Source of the DNA: Spirochaetota bacterium
GTDB taxonomy: Bacteria; Spirochaetota; GWE2-31-10; MWDO01
NCBI GenBank assembly: GCA_017998755.1
Contig: JAGOCL010000063.1
Span: 1-10,005 of the forward strand
Direction: 5' to 3'
Length of the DNA stretch: 10,005 nt
Below are positions 6,235 through 10,005 of this stretch, in pieces. A model generated the notes under the pieces. It ran no database searches and was not told the DNA's origin. It worked only from the letters and a program-made list of their open reading frames with translations. The stretch's first letter is position 1. Every line of letters starts with the position of its first letter. The translations under genes and the position numbers were made by a program.

Positions 6235-7246
6235 AGTATTGAAAAATACTGACAGCTTACGGGCATATTCCCTGCTTTATTCAAAAATCAGACTTGTTCG
6301 AAATATCAATAAATATCCTTTTGTAAATTCTATGAACGATGATGAAAAGAATGAAATTTATACTCAACTGTTAGATATTTTATCTCGTAACAATTTGGAT
6401 TTTTTTAATTTGAAAGAGCAAACGGATAACGCCTCAGTTCTTGATTTTAACTATGCTCTCTACTTAGCCGACGAAGAAAGGGAACTTGATAAAAATATTT
6501 TATTGATTAATAAATATAATACTATTTTAGAAATTAACAGAGCTAACCATATTGAGTTTTATAGTTACAGTTTTAACTCAGATTTTTTAAATTCATACAA
6601 AAATATAACTAATTTAGAAGAAATCTTTGAAAACTATTTTAATTTTTACGCGACAAAGAGATTCGGATTTCTATCGCCAAAAATAAACGATACAGGTCTC
6701 GGATTAAAGATTTCGACGATTCTTCATCTACCGGGTTTTTCTGCGATTAAAAACCAAAGTCTTCTTTTTGAAGATTTTAACAAACGGGGTTATGAAATAA
6801 AAGAGTGGAAATTTGAAGGGGAACATTATAAAAACTTTTACGTCGCATCTTCTAATTTAAATTTTGGAATTAGCGAAGATAAATTACTCGAAAGATTTCA
6901 ATTAGGTATAAATTCTATTTTAGATATGGAAAATAGCGAATTGTTGAAATTTTACAACAAGAATAAAGACGAATTTGTCGATACTATTTTAAGAAGTTAC
7001 GGGATACTAAGCTACGCGACAAAACTAAAATTTGAAGAAACGATCGAATATTTGTCCAATATTCTTATTGGATTAAAACTCGGAGCGCTCAAGGTTAAAA
7101 ACGGGAGCTTATTCGATTTAGGCGAGTTGTTTTCCGTTATCCTTGGTAATAAACTTTCGCCGGAGTCGGATAAAACAAATAACGACGAAGCGCGTAAAGA
7201 AATTATCAAGAAGTTTATTTCAAACGTAGGAGCGATCAATGATTAA
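6227..7246 (+). CDS. mcsB: McsB-family protein with degenerate kinase active site
   Basis: A 339-residue member of the ATP:guanido phosphotransferase family, slightly shorter than typical McsB (about 350-360). Family membership rests on YSKIRLVRN (18-26), NRANHIEF (104-111), GFLSPKINDTGLGLKIS (147-163) with HLPG (167-170), SEDKLLE (216-222), and RSYGIL (256-261) followed by LIGLKLGAL (280-288). Its place between mcsA and clpC agrees. Compared by eye with B. subtilis McsB, key residues differ: SSRIR reads YSKIR; the NEEDHIR loop reads NRANHIE; the catalytic-site Cys of TSCPTN aligns with Lys152; TGLRAS reads LGLKIS; and the GEGSE Glu aligns with His200. The C-terminal RDxxRA phosphoarginine-pocket motif is reduced to NDxxRK (319-324). 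It may therefore be a pseudokinase acting as a ClpC adaptor or McsA partner. A rebuilt active site is the alternative. A GGGA-containing purine run precedes the ATG, and the gene overlaps both neighbours by 8 nt. Confidence 0.82.
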   Translation: MNKVLKNTDSLRAYSLLYSKIRLVRNINKYPFVNSMNDDEKNEIYTQLLDILSRNNLDFFNLKEQTDNASVLDFNYALYLADEERELDKNILLINKYNTILEINRANHIEFYSYSFNSDFLNSYKNITNLEEIFENYFNFYATKRFGFLSPKINDTGLGLKISTILHLPGFSAIKNQSLLFEDFNKRGYEIKEWKFEGEHYKNFYVASSNLNFGISEDKLLERFQLGINSILDMENSELLKFYNKNKDEFVDTILRSYGILSYATKLKFEETIEYLSNILIGLKLGALKVKNGSLFDLGELFSVILGNKLSPESDKTNNDEARKEIIKKFISNVGAIND

Positions 7247-9716
7247 TAAAGGATTCACAAGCAGAGCTAATAAAATAATAAGATTTCTCGCTCAGGAAGA
7301 GGCAAAGAAATTTAACGCCGACAAACTTCTACCGGAACATATAGTATTAGCTATTTTTAGAGAGCAGGAAGGAGTCGCCGTTAAGACCTTACAATTACTG
7401 GGAGCGGATATTTACGATCTTATCCTTGATATTGAAGAATATCTTGAGAAAAGAAACGGCCCCATGTATCTCGGAGACGTTATACCATCGCAAGAAGTTC
7501 AAAAAATGATAGATTTGAGTATAGACGAATCAAAGAATATGGGATACAACTACGTTGGAACGGAACATCTTCTTCTTGCGGCTATGCAAGATATGGGTTC
7601 TTTTATATCCCAAATTCTAGAAGAACGCGCCATTTCCGTAACCAAATTCAGAGAAGGCGTTATCAAAATTATAGGATTTGGAAAGGTTCTTACAAAAAAA
7701 GATACCGCTAAAAGAACGCCTCTTCTCGACGATTTCGGCAGGGATCTTACGCTTTTAGCAAAAAAAGGGAAGCTCGATAAGGTTATCGGGAGAGACGTAG
7801 AAATCGAGAGGGTTATTCAGATATTATCGAGAAGAACAAAAAACAATCCCGTATTAATAGGAGAGCCCGGGGTAGGCAAAACCGCTATAGTCGAGGGGCT
7901 TGCTCAAAAAATCGTTGAAAACAACGTTCCTGAAACTTTGATAAATAAAAGAGTTATAGTCTTAGATCTTGGGCAAATTGTCGCCGGAACAAAATATCGC
8001 GGAGAATTTGAAGACAGGATAAAAAAAATTATGAAAGAGGCGACCGAAGCGTCTAATATTGTGCTTTTTTTAGACGAACTACACACTATTATTGGCGCCG
8101 GAGGATCCGAAGGTTCTCTAGATGCCTCTAATATGCTAAAACCGGCGCTTTCAAGAGGCGAATTGCAGTGCATTGGAGCGACGACTCTTAACGAATATAA
8201 AAAATACATTGAAAAAGACGCCGCTCTAGAGAGAAGATTTCAACCTATAGTCGTAGACGAACCAAACGTCAGCGATACTATTTCGATACTCAGGGGTATC
8301 AAAAATCTTTACGAAGAGCACCATAACGTTATATATACCGACCGGGCTTTGGAAGTTTCCGCAAAATTAAGCCACAGATATATAGCCGACCGATATCTAC
8401 CCGATAAAGCCATTGATATAATCGACGAGGCGGGTTCGAGAGTAAGATTAAAGAATTCCACTAAACCGGTAGAATTGCATATTATAGATAAAGAAATTGA
8501 AGATCTGAGCGTTAAGAAGAACAGATTAATAAAAGAACAACTCTTTGAAGAGTGCGAAGATATTAAAAATCAGATTGACAGACTGACGCTCGATAAAGAA
8601 AATATCATTAATGAGTGGCAAAAAAACAACATGAAAGATAAGTTTGTCGTCGACGAAGAAGATATATTGGAAGTTTTGTCTATTATAACAAAAATCCCGT
8701 TATCAAAAATTGTCGAAAAAGATACTCAAAAATTGCTAAATATTGAAAATGAACTGCATAAAAGGATTATAGGTCAAGACGAGCCTATTAAAATAATTGC
8801 GTCGGCGATTAGAAGATCAAGAATGGGGCTTGGATCAAAAAGAAGGCCAACGGGATCTTTTATTTTTTTGGGACCTACGGGAGTTGGAAAAACGGAATTA
8901 GCCCGATCTCTTGCTAACTTATTATTTGGCGACGACGACTCCCTAATACGTATAGATATGTCCGATTATATGGAGAAACACAATGTTTCTAGGCTTGTGG
9001 GAGCGCCTCCGGGATACGTCGGTTATGAAGAGGGGGGCGTATTAACAGAAAAAATCAGAAGAAAGCCTTATTCGGTTATTCTTCTTGACGAAATTGAAAA
9101 AGCCCACCCCGACGTTTTCAATATTTTACTTCAAATTTTGGAAGAGGGGGAAATTGCCGATAATCTTGGTCATAATATTTCTTTCAGAAATACTATAATC
9201 ATTATGACAAGCAACGTCGGGGCTCGTCAAATAAACAAAGACAGCTCTTTGGGGTTTTCTCAAAATAATGAGAATTTTGAATACAAAGAGATAAAATCCT
9301 CCGCGATGAATGAACTAAAAAAGTTTTTCAACCCCGAATTTCTTAATAGAATTGACGAGGTAGTTGTATTTCATTCTTTGGCAAAAGAGGACTTGATAAA
9401 AATTGTCGATATCATGTTTATTGAAACTAAAAACAATTTAAAAGAGCAAAATATCGAGATTGAGTTAACTGAAGCCGCAAAGAACTTTGTTATAGAGAAG
9501 CGATACGACAAAAAATATGGAGCTCGTACGCTTAGAAGAGCGATACAAACGGATATTTCCGATGCGATATCCTTAGAAATCTTAAACTCTAGGATAAAAG
9601 AAGGCGATATTGTCGAGGTTGGCGTTACCGAAGATAAACTAACTTTTATAAAACGTAATGAAGCTTTACAAGATCAAGTTAAACCCAAAAAAAGAGCAAA
9701 AGTTGCCGTCGACTAG
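7239..9716 (+). CDS. clpC: ClpC-type AAA+ unfoldase (ClpCP protease ATPase)
   Basis: An Hsp100 ATPase of 825 residues that unfolds substrates and feeds them to ClpP in the cytoplasm. The double Clp_N domain (1-148) has two repeats, each keeping the glutamate that docks phosphoarginine in Bacillus ClpC: E33 in LPEH and E109 in GTEH. AAA1 has Walker A GEPGVGKT (208-215), Walker B LFLDE (276-280), pore loop KYRG (252-255) and arginines R332/R333. The middle domain (about 405-465) contains a UVR-like segment, with F436 at the place of the phenylalanine that holds Bacillus ClpC in its resting assembly. AAA2 has Walker A GPTGVGKT (545-552), Walker B LLDE (615-618), pore loop GYVGY (592-596) and sensor-2 GARTLRRAIQ (761-770). 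LGF (671-673) is the ClpP-docking tripeptide. AGGAG (7228-7232) sits 6 nt before the ATG. The ATG overlaps the end of mcsB by 8 nt, so production should be co-ordinated. Confidence 0.97.
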   Translation: MINKGFTSRANKIIRFLAQEEAKKFNADKLLPEHIVLAIFREQEGVAVKTLQLLGADIYDLILDIEEYLEKRNGPMYLGDVIPSQEVQKMIDLSIDESKNMGYNYVGTEHLLLAAMQDMGSFISQILEERAISVTKFREGVIKIIGFGKVLTKKDTAKRTPLLDDFGRDLTLLAKKGKLDKVIGRDVEIERVIQILSRRTKNNPVLIGEPGVGKTAIVEGLAQKIVENNVPETLINKRVIVLDLGQIVAGTKYRGEFEDRIKKIMKEATEASNIVLFLDELHTIIGAGGSEGSLDASNMLKPALSRGELQCIGATTLNEYKKYIEKDAALERRFQPIVVDEPNVSDTISILRGIKNLYEEHHNVIYTDRALEVSAKLSHRYIADRYLPDKAIDIIDEAGSRVRLKNSTKPVELHIIDKEIEDLSVKKNRLIKEQLFEECEDIKNQIDRLTLDKENIINEWQKNNMKDKFVVDEEDILEVLSIITKIPLSKIVEKDTQKLLNIENELHKRIIGQDEPIKIIASAIRRSRMGLGSKRRPTGSFIFLGPTGVGKTELARSLANLLFGDDDSLIRIDMSDYMEKHNVSRLVGAPPGYVGYEEGGVLTEKIRRKPYSVILLDEIEKAHPDVFNILLQILEEGEIADNLGHNISFRNTIIIMTSNVGARQINKDSSLGFSQNNENFEYKEIKSSAMNELKKFFNPEFLNRIDEVVVFHSLAKEDLIKIVDIMFIETKNNLKEQNIEIELTEAAKNFVIEKRYDKKYGARTLRRAIQTDISDAISLEILNSRIKEGDIVEVGVTEDKLTFIKRNEALQDQVKPKKRAKVAVD

Positions 9717-10005
9717 ATTATTATTTATAATCTCATTTTTTTTCGTCGTTTTTGGCGTATTTTCTAACGAACTTCAAGATTATAACTTATCTTTGTCGTA
9801 TTATAAAGACGGTTTTTATGAGATCGCTGAAAAATCTTTTTTAGAATTTATCGATAACAATCCGTCTTCAACTTACAAATCAAAAGCGCTTTATTATTTA
9901 TCTTTATCCCAAATAAAAACAAATAAAATAAAAGAGTCGGTCGGAAATTTATCAAAAATATCGAACGATAAAAACTTTGAGTATTATAACGAAGTCGTTT
10001 ACTAT
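9703..10005 (+). CDS. Secreted TPR-like protein, N-terminal fragment
   Basis: An open frame runs from within the end of clpC to the window edge with no stop. From TTG 9703 it gives 101 residues. These begin with a signal-peptide-like stretch: MPSTR, then the hydrophobic core LLFIISFFFVVFGVF, with possible cleavage after VFS near residue 21. The mature part has a helical repeat pattern (Y-x-x-G-x-Y-x-x-A-x-x-x-F-x-x-F, then NNPSSTY, then ALYYLSLSQIKTNKIKESV) typical of tetratricopeptide proteins such as BamD or YbgF relatives of the cell envelope. The start is uncertain. TTG 9703 has a weak AAGAG 6 nt upstream and overlaps clpC by 14 nt. An in-frame ATG at 9658 would add 15 basic residues and lacks a ribosome site. 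It is probably co-transcribed with clpC. No lipobox cysteine is visible near the end of the hydrophobic core. Confidence 0.65.
   Translation, partial: MPSTRLLFIISFFFVVFGVFSNELQDYNLSLSYYKDGFYEIAEKSFLEFIDNNPSSTYKSKALYYLSLSQIKTNKIKESVGNLSKISNDKNFEYYNEVVYY

Noticed and set aside
6227..7246. mcsB as a decaying pseudogene
   Set aside because: The frame is intact, both ends are locked in 8-nt overlaps with neighbours, and fold motifs are preserved, so the active-site changes look selective rather than decay.

Overview
This is an AT-rich, densely packed bacterial window. The gene content (YajC-like start, MBL-fold hydrolase, DnaE1-type polymerase, mcsA-mcsB-clpC, secreted TPR protein) points to a low-GC bacterium outside the classical Firmicutes arrangement, because no ctsR precedes mcsA. 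A spirochaete is my best guess, from the general look of the hydrolase and TPR proteins, but the window alone does not prove it.

Left end: a minus-strand gene start (1-84) leaves the window and resembles the N-terminus of YajC, the Sec translocon accessory protein. An AT-rich divergent intergenic stretch of about 340 bp follows. It holds candidate promoters, a small inverted repeat and three copies of a 9-mer. A plus-strand pair comes next: a metallo-beta-lactamase-fold hydrolase (432-1325) whose stop overlaps the start of dnaE (1322-4894) by 4 nt. DnaE has an apparently complete PHP metal site, the three catalytic aspartates, an OB domain, a clamp-binding motif, and an unusual insertion of about 30 residues.

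Middle: an unrecognised multi-pass membrane protein (4881-5522, minus) converges on dnaE with a 14-nt overlap. It is transcribed divergently from the next operon.

Right: a compact operon mcsA (best start GTG 5686) - mcsB - clpC, with 8-nt overlaps at both junctions, followed by a truncated gene for a signal-peptide-bearing TPR-like protein overlapping the end of clpC. McsA is a four-CxxC zinc protein with a C-terminal UVR segment. ClpC is a full-length two-ring Hsp100 unfoldase with a ClpP-docking LGF loop. In Firmicutes McsB, activated by McsA, phosphorylates arginines to mark proteins for ClpCP.

The most striking observation is in mcsB. The fold-defining stretches are recognisable, yet nearly every catalytic or nucleotide-binding residue I can align by eye to Bacillus McsB is replaced. 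ClpC nevertheless keeps both N-domain glutamates that read phosphoarginine. The locus may therefore encode a kinase-dead McsB acting as an adaptor or activator of ClpC, or a kinase with a rebuilt active site.
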